NCBI RefSeq assembly: GCF_020179385.1
Contig: NZ_JAIBLJ010000015.1
Span: 1 to 64,000, forward strand
Source of the DNA: Alkalihalobacillus sp. YIM B00296
GTDB taxonomy: Bacteria; Bacillota; Bacilli; Bacillales; Fictibacillaceae
Direction of reading: 5' to 3'
DNA: 64,000 nucleotides
Positions 29,123 through 39,947 of the stretch are shown piece by piece. The translations under genes and the position numbers were made by a program. Each line of letters begins with the position of its first letter. The first letter of the stretch is position 1. Below the pieces are notes generated by a model. It was not told the DNA's origin, made no database searches, and saw only the letters and a program-made list of their open reading frames with translations.

Positions 29123-29935
29123 CTATAATTCGTTATATCGTTTATTTGCTAAACCCGTCTTACGGCGATAAATGATAAGACCGATGCTGATGACGATCAA
29201 CACGATGGAAATCACCTGGGCGATACGCAAGTATTCCGTCAGCATCAAGCTGTCTGTCCGCATTCCTTCCACAAAGAATCGGCCAACTGAATAATAAATG
29301 ACATAAGTCAAAAACAGCTCGCCTCGGCGTAAATTGACGCGTCTCAGTCCAATTAACAGGGCAAAACCTATGAAATTCCAGATCGACTCATATAAGAACG
29401 TGGGATGATAGTACCCCCCATCTATGTACATCTGATTGATGATCCAATCCGGCAGATATAAGCCTTCTAAAAATCCACGTGTCACTTCGCCGCCATGGGC
29501 TTCCTGATTCATGAAATTTCCCCAGCGCCCGATTGCCTGGCCAAGGATGATACTTGGCGCGGCGATATCCACAAGTTTCCAGAACGATAGATCTTTCACT
29601 TTTGAAAACACGTAAGCTGTCAAAAACGAACCGATCAGCGCACCATGGATCGCAATTCCGCCTTCCCAAATTTTGAAGACTTCCCCAAGATGATCCTTAT
29701 AATAATGCCATTCGAACGTAACATAATAGATCCGCGCACTAATGATCGCTACTGGAACAGCGATCATGACGAGATCAACAAATGTCTCTGAGTTTATGCC
29801 TAAACGTTTCGATTCGCGGACTGCGATATATAGTCCGAGTAAAGCTCCAAATCCTATAATAATCCCATACCAGTATATGGTCAATGGCCCGATTTCAAGT
29901 GCGACACGGTCCAACGGCTGTATATTTGCAACCAT
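29123..29935 (-). CDS. lgt: Prolipoprotein diacylglyceryl transferase
   Basis: Lgt transfers diacylglycerol from phosphatidylglycerol to the lipobox cysteine of prolipoproteins in the membrane. The product has 270 residues and seven membrane segments. The signature [16 protein letters not shown], the essential Arg and the [13 protein letters not shown] segment are present, with [11 protein letters not shown] further on. It follows hprK by 13 bases. Lipoproteins such as those at 43600 and 47477 in this window would be its substrates. Confidence 0.96.
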   Translation of the reverse strand: MVANIQPLDRVALEIGPLTIYWYGIIIGFGALLGLYIAVRESKRLGINSETFVDLVMIAVPVAIISARIYYVTFEWHYYKDHLGEVFKIWEGGIAIHGALIGSFLTAYVFSKVKDLSFWKLVDIAAPSIILGQAIGRWGNFMNQEAHGGEVTRGFLEGLYLPDWIINQMYIDGGYYHPTFLYESIWNFIGFALLIGLRRVNLRRGELFLTYVIYYSVGRFFVEGMRTDSLMLTEYLRIAQVISIVLIVISIGLIIYRRKTGLANKRYNEL

Positions 29936-29948
29936 AGCTACTTACCTC

Positions 29949-30884
29949 CTAAAAGTCATCGTAGTCTGGAGTATCGATGACATTGTTCAGCTTATCCGAA
30001 AACTGTTGGGCTGCATTCACGCCCATTCTTTTGAGACGGAAGTTCATGGCAGCCACCTCGATGATGACAGCAAGGTTACGACCTGGGCGGACGGGAACCG
30101 TCAACTTCGGAAGCTCACAATCGATGATTTTCATCGTTTCTTCATCAAGACCTAGACGGTCGTATGTTTTGTTCTGATTCCATGTTTCTAGATGGATCGT
30201 CAAGGCAATTTTTTTGAAATTACGGATAGCACCCGCCCCGAACAGGGTCATGACGTTGATGATCCCGAGCCCACGGATTTCCAATAGATGCTGGATCAGA
30301 TCAGGTGAACTTCCGACTAGTGTCTTTTCGTCCTCTTGCCGGATCTCGACCGAATCATCCGCAACCAACCTGTGTCCCCTTTTAACAAGTTCAAGTGCGG
30401 TTTCACTTTTTCCTACACCACTTGCCCCTGTGATGAGGACGCCAATCCCATAGATATCGACAAGGACGCCATGCACGGCTGTCGTTGGCGCAAGCTTGCT
30501 TTCTAAATAGTTTGTCAGCCGGCTGCTTAGACGGGTCGTCGTCAATTGTGACCGCAAAATCGGGAGGCCCATTTCCTCTGCAGCTTCCCCTAATTCTGGA
30601 GGGACCTCCCATCCTCTCGAGATGATGATCCCGGGTGTCTGCTCTCGACAAAGCTTCCGAAGACGTTCCTTGCGAATCCGCTCATCAAGGCCGTTCACAA
30701 ATGACAGTTCGGTCTTCCCTAACAGCTGGAGACGGTCAGCTGGATAATAGGCAAAATACCCAGCCATCTCAAGGCCAGGACGGGAAATATCACTTGTCGA
30801 AATCGTTCGATGGATCCCGCGTTCGCCATGGACGAGCTCCAAGCGGAATTCATCGATCAAATCTTTTATATGTACGTTCGCCAT
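29949..30884 (-). CDS. hprK: HPr kinase/phosphorylase
   Basis: HprK phosphorylates Ser46 of HPr and Crh when glycolytic intermediates are high, and removes the phosphate by phosphorolysis when phosphate is high. The product has 311 residues. The Walker A motif is GASGVGKS (residues 153-160) and the HprK signature is [20 protein letters not shown]. The N-terminal domain has RGWEVPPE. The ATG at 30884 follows GGGAGGGATCTTC. It is the first gene of the lgt-yvoD-ppaX-yvoF operon; its target crh lies at 10318. Confidence 0.97.
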   Translation of the reverse strand: MANVHIKDLIDEFRLELVHGERGIHRTISTSDISRPGLEMAGYFAYYPADRLQLLGKTELSFVNGLDERIRKERLRKLCREQTPGIIISRGWEVPPELGEAAEEMGLPILRSQLTTTRLSSRLTNYLESKLAPTTAVHGVLVDIYGIGVLITGASGVGKSETALELVKRGHRLVADDSVEIRQEDEKTLVGSSPDLIQHLLEIRGLGIINVMTLFGAGAIRNFKKIALTIHLETWNQNKTYDRLGLDEETMKIIDCELPKLTVPVRPGRNLAVIIEVAAMNFRLKRMGVNAAQQFSDKLNNVIDTPDYDDF

Positions 30885-31011
30885 GAAGATCCCTCCCACT
30901 TTTTAGCGTTTCTAACACACTATATTTTAGCATTCTTTTGCAAATCATGCCGAATCTACACTTGGTTTTCCATAAATAGGATGAAAAATCAGGGTGTCAC
31001 TTAAGTAAATC

Positions 31012-31100
31012 ACCGAAATATTTCGGATTTGCACCGATAAATTTCAGATTTGCACCGATATATTGTTCATTGGCTCCGATAAAATTGGAAATCGCCTCAA
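31012..31100. repeat. Array of TTTGCACCGATAAA units, exact period 21 bases
   Basis: ACCGAAA, ACCGATA, ACCGATA and TCCGATA begin at 31012, 31033, 31054 and 31075, each 21 bases apart, with TTTGC before the core in the better units. A fifth unit near 31096 is worn. The array lies upstream of hprK and shares its unit with 50258-50383. The rest of 30900-31323 holds no gene I can support. Confidence 0.8.
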
Positions 31101-31323
31101 ATTATAATTTTACGCCATTACGCTATGAAAAGAATCCATCAAAACGCTCAAAAATGGCGGTGGAACCCGGTATGGAGATGATTTGGAGAGACGGTTGGCA
31201 CTGGAATCGCTTACATGCACGAAGACACAGAACTTTAAATCTATGAGGATCACAATAATATCGTTGAAAGAAAGAGTACTTGCAGTAATTGGTAGTAAGA
31301 AAGTACCGATAAAAACGTAAAAT

Positions 31324-31363
31324 GACTGACCAAGAAACGATTTTCATCGATTCCAGGCCAGTC
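31324..31363 (-). terminator. Possible yvlD terminator
   Basis: GACTGACC and GGCCAGTC pair with one mismatch and enclose CGAT/ATCG. On the minus strand this is followed by ATTTTACGTTTTT. Confidence 0.55.
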
Positions 31364-31371
31364 TTTACTTT

Positions 31372-31734
31372 TTAACGTTCTTTCAGCGGTTTGACGATCA
31401 AGTTATTGATCAGCAGGTTCAATATCGATATGATAACCGCTGCGAGAAGCGCCATGCCGAAACCAGAAATCATGAATGTATCACCCATCAATGCCTGCGT
31501 CAACATCAGTGTAATCGCATTGATGACGAACAAGAAAAGCCCCAGGCTTAATATCGTTACAGGTAATGTCAAAATCACTAAAATCGGTTTGACGATCACA
31601 TTCATGATCGCCAACAATATACTGGCAATAATGGCGGCTCCGATTCCGGATAAATAAAAAGACTCACTGAAGAAACCAGAGACGACCATCAATACGATCG
31701 TATTAACGATTAAAGAAACTATCCATCTTTTCAC
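31372..31734 (-). CDS. yvlD: Phage-holin-family-like membrane protein YvlD
   Basis: The product of 120 residues has four predicted membrane segments (for example IVNTIVLMVVSGFFSESF, VIVKPILVILTLPVTILSLG, LFLFVINAITLMLTQALMG) and the MNVIVKPIL motif typical of the YvlD (membrane protein of unknown function/holin IV) family. In B. subtilis the yvlABCD operon belongs to the sigma-W/LiaRS-like envelope-stress genes. It starts 12 bases after yvlB, so the two form one unit. Confidence 0.88.
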   Translation of the reverse strand: MKRWIVSLIVNTIVLMVVSGFFSESFYLSGIGAAIIASILLAIMNVIVKPILVILTLPVTILSLGLFLFVINAITLMLTQALMGDTFMISGFGMALLAAVIISILNLLINNLIVKPLKER

Positions 31735-31746
31735 AATCCTACCTCC

Positions 31747-32871
31747 TTACCGCTTCGCAATCGTAATCGAACCGGTCTTCGCAATCGCTTCAACTTCATA
31801 GGTTGTCGGCGCCCCTTCGTTCGCTATGAACTCCATACGCCTGAGCACCACATCCTTTGTTTCCTTTTTAATATCAACATTATCAAGGAAACAATTCAAA
31901 CTTCCAATCGTAGCTTTCATATTTCCATCAACACGCAGGCTGTCCGGTACGAGGATTTCAATTTTTCCTGCGACTGTTTTGAATGAAGCTTTTCCTGGCA
32001 TGGCCTCATCCAGTGTAAATGTAATCGAGCCGTTCAGCGTTTCCGCCTCTACGTCTTCATATTTGCCATTTAAACGAATCGCCCCGTTCAGCGTCTCGAG
32101 GTCAAGCTTTTGCCAACTGCCATTCTCTAATCTGATTTTTCCATTCGATGTCGAGACATTCAAAGATCCACCATCTACCCGGTTCAACGTCACCGTGCCA
32201 TTTGTCGTACGCACGATCATCCGGTTGGTCTGTAATTCATCAAGTATGATTGCGCCATTCCCTGTGCGCAGTTGGATTTCCTCATACACTTTTGTCGGCA
32301 CATACATATGCGCTTGCACTTTCAAGCGGTTTTCATCTACCAGGAACTGGAGCTCTCCTGATTCTGTCCCAAAGTGGGTATTTTTCAAAAAGTAGGCTTT
32401 CGCCTCTTCAGCCGACTGGGTTCTATAAACAGAAGCACGGCACTCCATCCGGACGCTTTGTTCTTCCCATTGGTGCAGTTGGATACCCCCATTGGTCACA
32501 CGGACCTTCAATCGGTTGAAATCGACCTCATTTTCTTGGAAAATATGATCGACTTCAATTGATTGACCGAAATTGAAATCAAAATCTGTATCTTTTAATT
32601 TCGTCACTACCCGATCGATCAAGCCGGAAAACTTACTAATCGTAGACTGTTCGAATTTTTTCCCATACGTACTGGAATTTCGTCTCTCCTGGTTTTCCTT
32701 CTCGTGCGATTTTTGTTTTTGAAAGGTGTTTTTGACTGATGGCGCCTCGGGAGTCTGAGCTTGCTCGTTGTCTGCACGGTCATTTCCCACTGCCTTCAAT
32801 AACTCGACCGCCTCAGCTGATGTAATCTTCCCTTCATCCAGCATTTTTAAAATCATCTTCCGTTCTTCCAT
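31747..32871 (-). CDS. yvlB: DUF4097 / YvlB family protein
   Basis: The product of 374 residues begins with a short helical module (MILKMLDEGKITSAEAVELL) found in YvlB and SHOCT-like proteins. A charged linker follows, then a beta-helix of DUF4097 repeats with recurring GxIxL patterns (TGNGAIILDELQTNRMIVRT, TNGTVTLNRVDGGSLNVS, TLNGAIRLNGKYEDVEAETL). It has no signal peptide. Such proteins are tied to envelope stress operons; the biochemical role is unknown. A PspC-type yvlC gene, present in B. subtilis, is missing here. Confidence 0.85.
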   Translation of the reverse strand: MEERKMILKMLDEGKITSAEAVELLKAVGNDRADNEQAQTPEAPSVKNTFQKQKSHEKENQERRNSSTYGKKFEQSTISKFSGLIDRVVTKLKDTDFDFNFGQSIEVDHIFQENEVDFNRLKVRVTNGGIQLHQWEEQSVRMECRASVYRTQSAEEAKAYFLKNTHFGTESGELQFLVDENRLKVQAHMYVPTKVYEEIQLRTGNGAIILDELQTNRMIVRTTNGTVTLNRVDGGSLNVSTSNGKIRLENGSWQKLDLETLNGAIRLNGKYEDVEAETLNGSITFTLDEAMPGKASFKTVAGKIEILVPDSLRVDGNMKATIGSLNCFLDNVDIKKETKDVVLRRMEFIANEGAPTTYEVEAIAKTGSITIAKR

Positions 32872-32922
32872 TTCAAATCCCCCTCCATATTTAAAGTGAT
32901 CAGGTTATGTTCATTCAAAATG

Positions 32923-33228
32923 CTATTTCTGTTGTAAGACACGAATGCCCTTCATAAGGTTCCAGATGGCAGCGGTCACTGCAACTCCGCCTAATAGGAT
33001 CATACTGAGAATCGTAAAATGATTCAGGATCTGGCCGGATTCAAAAAATAAAATCGACAAGGTCGCTAAGGCAATCACTGGGATTAAATGTGAGGTAGAT
33101 GCAAGCCTAGCATGCTGCCTTACATCTAAATCATCAATAAGTAGAAAAATGATGGCTGGTACGATGAAAGGCGCGAAAAATATACTCATATAACTTAATG
33201 ATTTAAACAACTTTCCCGATGAAGACAC
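32923..33228 (-). CDS. Small DUF4870-like membrane protein
   Basis: The product of 101 residues has three hydrophobic segments (YMSIFFAPFIVPAIIFLLI, LIPVIALATLSILFF, ILSMILLGGVAVTAAIW). The polar HARLASTSHLI between the first two matches the HAR/HAK signature of DUF4870 proteins. The GTG start follows GGGGGAG. It lies 51 bases upstream of yvlB, probably in the same operon, in the place of B. subtilis yvlA. Confidence 0.7.
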   Translation of the reverse strand: MSSSGKLFKSLSYMSIFFAPFIVPAIIFLLIDDLDVRQHARLASTSHLIPVIALATLSILFFESGQILNHFTILSMILLGGVAVTAAIWNLMKGIRVLQQK

Positions 33229-33334
33229 CCTTGTTCTCCCCCATTCAAAATATGAAAATGAATATTTGAAGCACTTATTATGTATATGTGATACGGCTGT
33301 CTGACATTCAGCACTCTATTGATTCGACATAAAT

Positions 33335-33372
33335 AAAAAAAAGCCTTCTAAGAGCAACCATCTTAGAAGACT
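33335..33372 (-). terminator. uvrBA terminator
   Basis: On the minus strand AGTCTTCTAAGA pairs with TCTTAGAAGGCT, followed by TTTTTTT. It ends just after the uvrA stop. Confidence 0.92.
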
Positions 33373-33380
33373 TTACGATT

Positions 33381-36254
33381 TTATTTCGCTATGGTTTCAG
33401 TTTTCTTGATTTTCGCTTCCATACGTTTACGATCACGCTTCAAAATAGGAGCTAAATACTTACCTGTATAGGAAGTTTTGTTCTCAGCGATTTCTTCAGG
33501 TGTACCAGTACCCACAATCGTACCGCCTTTGTCCCCGCCTTCTGGACCGAGATCGATGATATGGTCAACCGCCTTGATAACATCGAGGTTATGCTCAATG
33601 ACCAGAACCGAATCTCCATTATCCACGAGACGCTGGAGGACAGTCAACAAACGCGAAATGTCATGAACATGCAAACCTGTCGTTGGTTCGTCCAGTATAT
33701 AGAACGTTTTTCCTGTTGAACGCTTGTGCAGCTGGGAAGCTAGCTTAACACGCTGTGCTTCCCCTCCGGATATCGTAGTCGAGGATTGCCCGAGCTTGAT
33801 GTAACCGAGACCGACGTCCATCATCGTCTGGACTTTCCGTTTGATCTTAGGGATGTTTGCGAAAAACTCAACCGCTTCCTCAACGGTCATGTCAAGGATA
33901 TCTGCGATGTTCTTCCCTTTATATTTCACTTCAAGGGTTTCCCGGTTGTATCGTTTCCCATGACAAATTTCGCACGGAACGTACACATCCGGCAGGAAGT
34001 GCATCTCAATTTTAATAATTCCATCTCCGCGGCACGCTTCACAACGACCACCTTTTACGTTGAAGGAAAAACGACCTTTCTTGTAGCCTCTCACCTTCGC
34101 TTCGTTCGTTTGCGCAAAAACGTCTCGGATGTCATCAAAGACACCGATGTATGTCGCTGGATTCGAACGTGGTGTACGGCCGATAGGAGACTGGTCGATA
34201 TCAATGACTTTGTCGATGTGATCGAGTCCTTCGATCTTCTTGTGTTCACCTGGCTTTTCCTTGGCACGATGGAGCTTTTGTGCAAGTGACTTGTAAAGGA
34301 TCTCATTGATTAAGGTACTTTTACCAGAACCTGAAACTCCTGTAACACCCGTAAAAACACCGAGCGGTATATCTACGTTCACTTTTTTTAAATTGTTTTC
34401 GGTAGCATCTTCAATCGTCAGCTTCCTGCCGTCCGATTTCCTTCTTTCATTCGGAAGAGGAATGAATCGTTTCCCAGACAAGTAATTTCCGGTCAGCGAA
34501 TTTACATCATCCATGATTTCCTGCGGCGAACCCTGTGCGGTGATCTGCCCGCCATGTGCTCCAGCTCCAGGCCCGATATCAATGATGTAATCGGCGGCTA
34601 GCATTGTATCCTCATCGTGTTCGACGACAATCAACGTATTTCCGAGGCTTCGCATCTCTTCCAGTGTGTTGATCAATCGATCGTTGTCTCGTTGATGTAA
34701 TCCGATTGACGGTTCATCTAAGATATAAAGGACACCAGTCAAACGTGAGCCGACCTGGGTTGCGAGACGGATACGCTGTGCTTCCCCTCCTGATAATGTG
34801 CCGGCGGCTCTACTCAATGTAAGATAATCGAGTCCGACATTCACGAGGAAACCAAGACGATCATTGATTTCACGCAAAATCAACCGCCCGATCTGTTCTT
34901 CCTTTTTCGTCAAATCAAGATTTCTGAAAAACTTGTCCGCATCCTTTACAGACATATCCGTAATGTTTCCGATATGATAATCTCTGATCCGGACCGCCAG
35001 CGCTTCCGGCTTCAACCGGTGGCCATTACAGCTTGGACAAGGCTTTTGCGCCATATAGCCTTCCATCTGTTCGCGGATGTAATCAGAACTTGTTTCACGA
35101 TAACGGCGCTTGATATTATTCACGACACCTTCAAAATGAATCTTGTTCTCCCTTACTTGACCGAAATCATTCTCATAGCGGAAATAAATTTTATCCTTTC
35201 CGCTGCCATATAAAATTTTATCCATTTGTGATTTGTTCAGCTTTTTGACCGGGACATCCATGTCGATACCGTAATGATCGCATATGCTCTTCAAAAGCTG
35301 AGGGTAGTATTGGGAACTTTGCGGCTCCCATGGAGCGATCGCATGGTCACGCAGCGTACGGTCCCAATCTGGAATGATCAGGTCCAGATCCACCTCAAGC
35401 TTCGTGCCTAATCCATCACAGGATGTACAAGCCCCGAACGGACTATTGAAAGAGAACAGGCGAGGTTCAAGTTCACCGATTGAAAAACCACAATAAGGAC
35501 ATGCATGATGCTGACTGAACAACAGCTCGTCCTCGTCGATAACGTCAACGATCACCTTTCCTTCTGCAATGTTCAATGCCGTTTCAAGTGAATCTGCAAG
35601 CCGTGTTTCCACACCCTCTTTAACGACGATCCTGTCAATGACGATTTCGATCGAGTGCTTTTTATTTTTTTCAAGCTTGATCTCTTCACTGACGTCCATG
35701 ATTTCCCCATCTACACGGACACGAACATATCCTTCCTTCTTGATATCCTCAAGGACCTTTACATGTTCCCCTTTACGTCCGGATACGACCGGTGCCAGGA
35801 TCTGAAGTTTCGTACGTTCAGGATATTCGATGATACGGTCGACCATCTGCTGTATCGTTTGGGAAGTGATCGGAACATTATGATTCGGACAGATCGGCAT
35901 GCCGATCCGCGCAAACAAGAGCCGCAGGTAATCATAGATTTCCGTGACCGTACCTACTGTAGAACGGGGATTCTTACTTGTCGTCTTCTGGTCGATTGAA
36001 ATCGCTGGTGACAGTCCTTCGATCGAATCGACATCAGGCTTGTCCATTTGACCTAAAAATTGACGTGCGTATGCAGAAAGCGACTCTACGTAACGGCGTT
36101 GACCTTCTGCATAAATCGTATCAAAAGCAAGAGAAGACTTTCCTGAACCGGATAAGCCAGTCATGACGATCAGCTTATTCCGCGGAATCGTGACATCGAT
36201 CCCTTTCAGGTTGTGCTCCCTCGCTCCTTTTATCGTTATATATTCATTTGCCAT
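33381..36254 (-). CDS. uvrA: Excinuclease ABC subunit A
   Basis: UvrA is the damage-scanning ATPase of nucleotide excision repair and loads UvrB at lesions. The product of 957 residues has two ABC modules with Walker [15 protein letters not shown] (near residue 30) and [14 protein letters not shown] (near 640). It has signature motifs [13 protein letters not shown] and [13 protein letters not shown], and zinc fingers CPYCGFSIG and CEACRGDGI with [12 protein letters not shown] 36254 lies nine bases after GGAAGG and overlaps the uvrB end region. Confidence 0.98.
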   Translation of the reverse strand: MANEYITIKGAREHNLKGIDVTIPRNKLIVMTGLSGSGKSSLAFDTIYAEGQRRYVESLSAYARQFLGQMDKPDVDSIEGLSPAISIDQKTTSKNPRSTVGTVTEIYDYLRLLFARIGMPICPNHNVPITSQTIQQMVDRIIEYPERTKLQILAPVVSGRKGEHVKVLEDIKKEGYVRVRVDGEIMDVSEEIKLEKNKKHSIEIVIDRIVVKEGVETRLADSLETALNIAEGKVIVDVIDEDELLFSQHHACPYCGFSIGELEPRLFSFNSPFGACTSCDGLGTKLEVDLDLIIPDWDRTLRDHAIAPWEPQSSQYYPQLLKSICDHYGIDMDVPVKKLNKSQMDKILYGSGKDKIYFRYENDFGQVRENKIHFEGVVNNIKRRYRETSSDYIREQMEGYMAQKPCPSCNGHRLKPEALAVRIRDYHIGNITDMSVKDADKFFRNLDLTKKEEQIGRLILREINDRLGFLVNVGLDYLTLSRAAGTLSGGEAQRIRLATQVGSRLTGVLYILDEPSIGLHQRDNDRLINTLEEMRSLGNTLIVVEHDEDTMLAADYIIDIGPGAGAHGGQITAQGSPQEIMDDVNSLTGNYLSGKRFIPLPNERRKSDGRKLTIEDATENNLKKVNVDIPLGVFTGVTGVSGSGKSTLINEILYKSLAQKLHRAKEKPGEHKKIEGLDHIDKVIDIDQSPIGRTPRSNPATYIGVFDDIRDVFAQTNEAKVRGYKKGRFSFNVKGGRCEACRGDGIIKIEMHFLPDVYVPCEICHGKRYNRETLEVKYKGKNIADILDMTVEEAVEFFANIPKIKRKVQTMMDVGLGYIKLGQSSTTISGGEAQRVKLASQLHKRSTGKTFYILDEPTTGLHVHDISRLLTVLQRLVDNGDSVLVIEHNLDVIKAVDHIIDLGPEGGDKGGTIVGTGTPEEIAENKTSYTGKYLAPILKRDRKRMEAKIKKTETIAK

Positions 36255-36259
36255 TGGAG

Positions 36260-38242
36260 TCATCCTTCCGCTTTTAGCTCTAATACCATGTCACGTAGCT
36301 CAGCTGCACGCTCGAAATCGAGATCCTTCGCAGCCTGCTTCATTTCTTTTTCCATCCGCTCGATCACTTTTTCACGTTCCTTCTTATTCATCTTCTTGAC
36401 AGCTTTTGCTTGTCCGGCTTCCGCCTCATCCTCAGTTGCAATCGTTGCACGGATCAAGTCTGGAATCGCCTTTTGGATCGTTTGCGGTGTAACACCGTGT
36501 TTTTCGTTATAAGCAATCTGCTTCGTACGACGACGTTCTGTCTCGTCGAGCGCAATCCGCATCGAATTGGTGATCTTATCTGCATACATGATGACGTGTC
36601 CGTTCGCATTACGTGCAGCACGTCCGATCGTCTGGATCAAGGAACGTTCAGCTCTCAAGAAACCTTCCTTATCCGCATCTAATATTGTAACAAGCGATAC
36701 TTCAGGAATATCCAGACCTTCACGAAGGAGGTTGATCCCAACAAGGACATCAAATATACCTCTCCGCAGATCACGGATGATTTCGATTCGCTCGAGCGTC
36801 TTGATTTCCGAGTGCAGATAACGGACCTTCACGCCGTTTTCTTGCAAGTAATCAGTCAAGTCTTCTGACATCTTTTTCGTCAAGGTTGTAACAAGGACTC
36901 TCTCATTGTTATCTACCCGTTCTTGGATTTCATCCATCAAGTCATCAATCTGACCCTCAATCGGCTTCACTTCAATGGTCGGATCTAAGAGACCTGTCGG
37001 ACGGATGATCTGCTCGACCATTTCCGGGGAGTGCTCCAATTCATACGGTCCAGGCGTCGCGGATACATAGACCGCTTGACTGACTTTCTCTTCGAATTCC
37101 TCGAACTTCAGCGGCCTGTTGTCTTTAGCCGACGGCAATCGGAAACCATGCTCGACAAGCACTTCTTTCCGTGCCTGATCACCGTTATACATTCCACGGA
37201 CCTGCGGAAGCGTCACGTGTGACTCATCGACCATCAACAGAAAGTCCTTCGGGAAGTAATCCATCAACGTATAAGGCGTCGAGCCGGCAGGACGGAGGGT
37301 CAAATGACGGGAGTAGTTTTCGATTCCTGAACAAAAGCCCATTTCCTGCATCATTTCGATATCGTAACGGGTACGCTGTTCGATCCGCTGTGCCTCCAGA
37401 AGTTTATCCTGATCCCTCAACTCTTTGAGGCGTTCCTCAAGTTCAGCCTGGATGTGTTTGATTGCGATTTTCATCTTCTCTTCACGGGTTACGAAGTGGG
37501 AAGCCGGAAAGATTACAACATGATTGCGTTCACCGAGGATCTCACCTGTCAGGGCATTGACCTCAGTAATCCGATCGATCTCGTCACCGAAAAATTCGAC
37601 CCGGATACAATGCTCATCACGTGATGCTGGAAAAATCTCGACGACATCACCGCGGACACGGAACGTACCACGGGTGAAATTCACATCGTTCCTCGCATAT
37701 TGGATATCGACAAGGTCACGGAGCAGCTGATTCCGGTCCTTCTCCATGTCCGGTCGAAGCGATACGACGAGTTCACGGTATTCTTCAGGATTACCTAAAC
37801 CATAGATACAGGATACACTTGCGACGATGATGACATCATTACGCTCAAAAAGAGATGATGTCGCAGAGTGGCGCAGCTTATCGATTTCATCATTGATGCT
37901 TGCATCTTTTTCTATGAAAGTATCGGACTGAGGTATGTACGCCTCAGGCTGATAATAGTCGTAGTAACTGACGAAATACTCTACCGCATTATTCGGGAAG
38001 AGTTCTTTAAATTCACTATACAACTGGCCTGCAAGCGTCTTGTTATGCGCGATGACAAGCGTCGGCTTATTGACCTGCCGGATGACATTCGACATCGTGA
38101 ACGTCTTCCCGGTACCTGTTGCACCGAGCAACGTCTGGTGCCTTTTTCCATCCTTGATCCCTTCGATCAATTTCTTGATTGCGGTAGGCTGATCCCCTTC
38201 AGGCTGGTATTTCGATACTAATTCAAACTGCTTCTCACTCAT
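36260..38242 (-). CDS. uvrB: Excinuclease ABC subunit B
   Basis: UvrB is the helicase-like subunit that verifies damage and recruits UvrC. The product has 660 residues. Walker A is [17 protein letters not shown], the DNA-gripping beta-hairpin is [14 protein letters not shown], the DEAD-like motif is [10 protein letters not shown], and motif VI is [11 protein letters not shown]-terminal UVR domain ([14 protein letters not shown]) binds UvrA/UvrC. It is the first gene of the uvrBA operon under a LexA box. Confidence 0.98.
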   Translation of the reverse strand: MSEKQFELVSKYQPEGDQPTAIKKLIEGIKDGKRHQTLLGATGTGKTFTMSNVIRQVNKPTLVIAHNKTLAGQLYSEFKELFPNNAVEYFVSYYDYYQPEAYIPQSDTFIEKDASINDEIDKLRHSATSSLFERNDVIIVASVSCIYGLGNPEEYRELVVSLRPDMEKDRNQLLRDLVDIQYARNDVNFTRGTFRVRGDVVEIFPASRDEHCIRVEFFGDEIDRITEVNALTGEILGERNHVVIFPASHFVTREEKMKIAIKHIQAELEERLKELRDQDKLLEAQRIEQRTRYDIEMMQEMGFCSGIENYSRHLTLRPAGSTPYTLMDYFPKDFLLMVDESHVTLPQVRGMYNGDQARKEVLVEHGFRLPSAKDNRPLKFEEFEEKVSQAVYVSATPGPYELEHSPEMVEQIIRPTGLLDPTIEVKPIEGQIDDLMDEIQERVDNNERVLVTTLTKKMSEDLTDYLQENGVKVRYLHSEIKTLERIEIIRDLRRGIFDVLVGINLLREGLDIPEVSLVTILDADKEGFLRAERSLIQTIGRAARNANGHVIMYADKITNSMRIALDETERRRTKQIAYNEKHGVTPQTIQKAIPDLIRATIATEDEAEAGQAKAVKKMNKKEREKVIERMEKEMKQAAKDLDFERAAELRDMVLELKAEG

Positions 38243-38279
38243 GCGACAACCCTCCGATTCTTAAATCTCACTATCAAAC

Positions 38280-38330
38280 ATTATAGCACAGGATCAGGAA
38301 AAAATAACAAGAAAAACGAACTTACATTCG
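38280..38330 (-). promoter_or_regulatory. uvrBA promoter with LexA (SOS) box
   Basis: CGAAC-TTAC-ATTCG (38317-38330) matches the Bacillus LexA/DinR box CGAAC-N4-GTTCG with one mismatch. On the minus strand TATAAT (38285-38280) lies downstream, with TTGTTA about 19 bases before it as a weak -35. DNA damage should therefore induce uvrBA. Confidence 0.78.
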
Positions 38331-38385
38331 CCTTTTTTCGCTGCTGGCCCTGTTATGTTAAATATTGGTGCCTATTTTGCGATTT

Positions 38386-38562
38386 CGCTCCCTTTCCACC
38401 GGACGATTCCGCAATCCTCCCCACTTGCACACGGATGTGGTGGCTTCTACGTTCACCACAGGACGTGTTTGTTTTTAGTCAAAGATCCTTTTATGTGCAG
38501 GCCACTTGAGGGGTAACGCCTGGTTCGCTTTTCCCGCACCAGTGCCGTGAATTTGCTTAAGG
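38386..38562. repeat. Second dispersed repeat family, copy with internal insertion
   Basis: The 5' part (CTCCCTTTCCACCGG to CAATCCTCC) and the 3' part (GGGGTAACGCCTGG, CGCTTTTCCCGC, AGTGCCGTG, TGCTTAAGG) align with the reverse complement of 56169-56258. Between them, about 38424-38507 has no match. The CGCTTTTCCCGC...AGT part looks like a worn copy of a repeat very common in Bacillaceae genomes. The rest of 38331-38675 shows no gene. Confidence 0.6.
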
Positions 38563-38675
38563 ATTTGTAAAAGTGATTATACGTTCTTCAAGTGGATGAA
38601 ACAACAGACATGCTTTTCCCGTCTATATAGATAAGGAAACTTGAAATCACGCATCACTGACTTGGAGGAACTGCT

Positions 38676-39056
38676 ATGAAAAGATGGTTATATGGAGCTG
38701 TATTGATTGTCTGTATGTTTCTGTTCGCAAATTTCGTCATTATTCCCAACTTGCCTGGAAATGCAAATATGCCTGAAGAGGATATATGGGAGCAAGCGAT
38801 CACTGGCTATATTGTCGATAAAGAAGATGAACGTATTCTTGTTTTGGAAGGAATTGAAAAGGAGCAATTAAAAGGTTTTGATCCGAAAAAGAGTGATGAC
38901 TATCCTGTTGGAGGAGCCTATTGGTTCCATGTGGATTCATCACAATCCTATAAGGTCGGCCAGAAAGTAGCGGTTTGGCCAAAAGGGGCAATCGCAGAAT
39001 CTTATCCTGCTCAGGGAGAAGCTGGAAGGATCAATATAATAGAAGATATCGAATAA
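38676..39056 (+). CDS. DUF3221-like small secreted or membrane-anchored protein
   Basis: The product of 126 residues has an N-terminal hydrophobic segment (GAVLIVCMFLFANFVIIP, residues about 7-24) and no lipobox cysteine at the usual place after it. The rest is a small beta-rich domain with AITGYIVDKEDERILVLEG, GGAYWFHVDSS and VGQKVAVWPKGAIAESYPAQ, the pattern of DUF3221 proteins such as YobA. The function is unknown. ATG follows TTGGAGGAACTGCT. Confidence 0.75.
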   Translation: MKRWLYGAVLIVCMFLFANFVIIPNLPGNANMPEEDIWEQAITGYIVDKEDERILVLEGIEKEQLKGFDPKKSDDYPVGGAYWFHVDSSQSYKVGQKVAVWPKGAIAESYPAQGEAGRINIIEDIE

Positions 39057-39119
39057 AAGGAACGAAGGACTGTAATGGCGAATTGAACGGATAGACTATT
39101 AAAAATCGTAGGTGATAGA

Positions 39120-39818
39120 ATGTCCAAATATTCAATTGAAGAGTTTGTCAGACAAACTTCCCAGGAGGATAAAGGTGAAGGTCTTTTCGAGCTCGAAACT
39201 CCCCGTATCCTGGAGATCAATCTTGACGGCAACATCTGGGCGAAGATGGGTTCGATGGTCACTTACCATGGGAACATCAAATTTGTCCGGGAAGGGATCC
39301 TTGAACATGGACTTGGCAAAATGTTCAAAAAAGCTTTGACCGGTGAAGGAGCCGCTCTCATGAAAGCGAACGGTTCAGGGAAACTCTATCTCGCTGACCA
39401 GGGAAAGAAGATTACGATCCTCCAATTACAAAATGATTCGATTTATGTAAACGGAAATGACTTGCTCGCATTCGAACCGTCAATCGATTGGGATATCAAA
39501 TTGATGAGGCGCATCACCGGGATGATGGCAGGCGGTCTGTTCAACGTTCATTGCCAGGGGACAGGAATGATCGCCATCACGTCCCACTACGAACCGTTGA
39601 CAATCCAGGTGTACCCGGGACGACCAGTCTATACCGATCCGAATGCCACCGTCGCATGGTCCGGGTCCCTCTCCCCTGATTTCCAGACGGATGTCTCTTT
39701 GAAAACGTTCTTCGGCCGAGGGAGCGGTGAATCGATCCAGATGAAATTCGAAGGCAATGGGTTTGTCGTCGTACAGCCATATGAGGAAATTTACATGCAG
39801 CAAAATAGTGGAAACTAG
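39120..39818 (+). CDS. AIM24 family protein
   Basis: The product of 232 residues belongs to the AIM24 (TIM24-like) beta-rich family. Typical blocks are LEINLDGNIWAKMGSMVTYH, MKANGSGKLYLADQGKKITI and FFGRGSGESIQMKFEGNGFV. It has no signal peptide. The biochemical role of bacterial members is unknown. ATG follows AGGTGATAGA. It lies 63 bases after the DUF3221 gene. Confidence 0.88.
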   Translation: MSKYSIEEFVRQTSQEDKGEGLFELETPRILEINLDGNIWAKMGSMVTYHGNIKFVREGILEHGLGKMFKKALTGEGAALMKANGSGKLYLADQGKKITILQLQNDSIYVNGNDLLAFEPSIDWDIKLMRRITGMMAGGLFNVHCQGTGMIAITSHYEPLTIQVYPGRPVYTDPNATVAWSGSLSPDFQTDVSLKTFFGRGSGESIQMKFEGNGFVVVQPYEEIYMQQNSGN

Positions 39819-39831
39819 ATATTTTTCAGCC

Positions 39832-39858
39832 GAAAAGTGGCCTTGAGCCACTTTTTCT
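39832..39858 (+). terminator. Terminator after the AIM24 gene
   Basis: AAAAGTGG and CCACTTTT form a stem with a seven-base loop, then TTTCTTATTT. Confidence 0.85.
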
Positions 39859-39947
39859 TATTTATGGAAAATGAACGAGGTGGAACTCATGAATCCTTTC
39901 CTGTAACATAGAAGGAGTGGATATTGCTTTTTTAAGAAGGAGAACTT

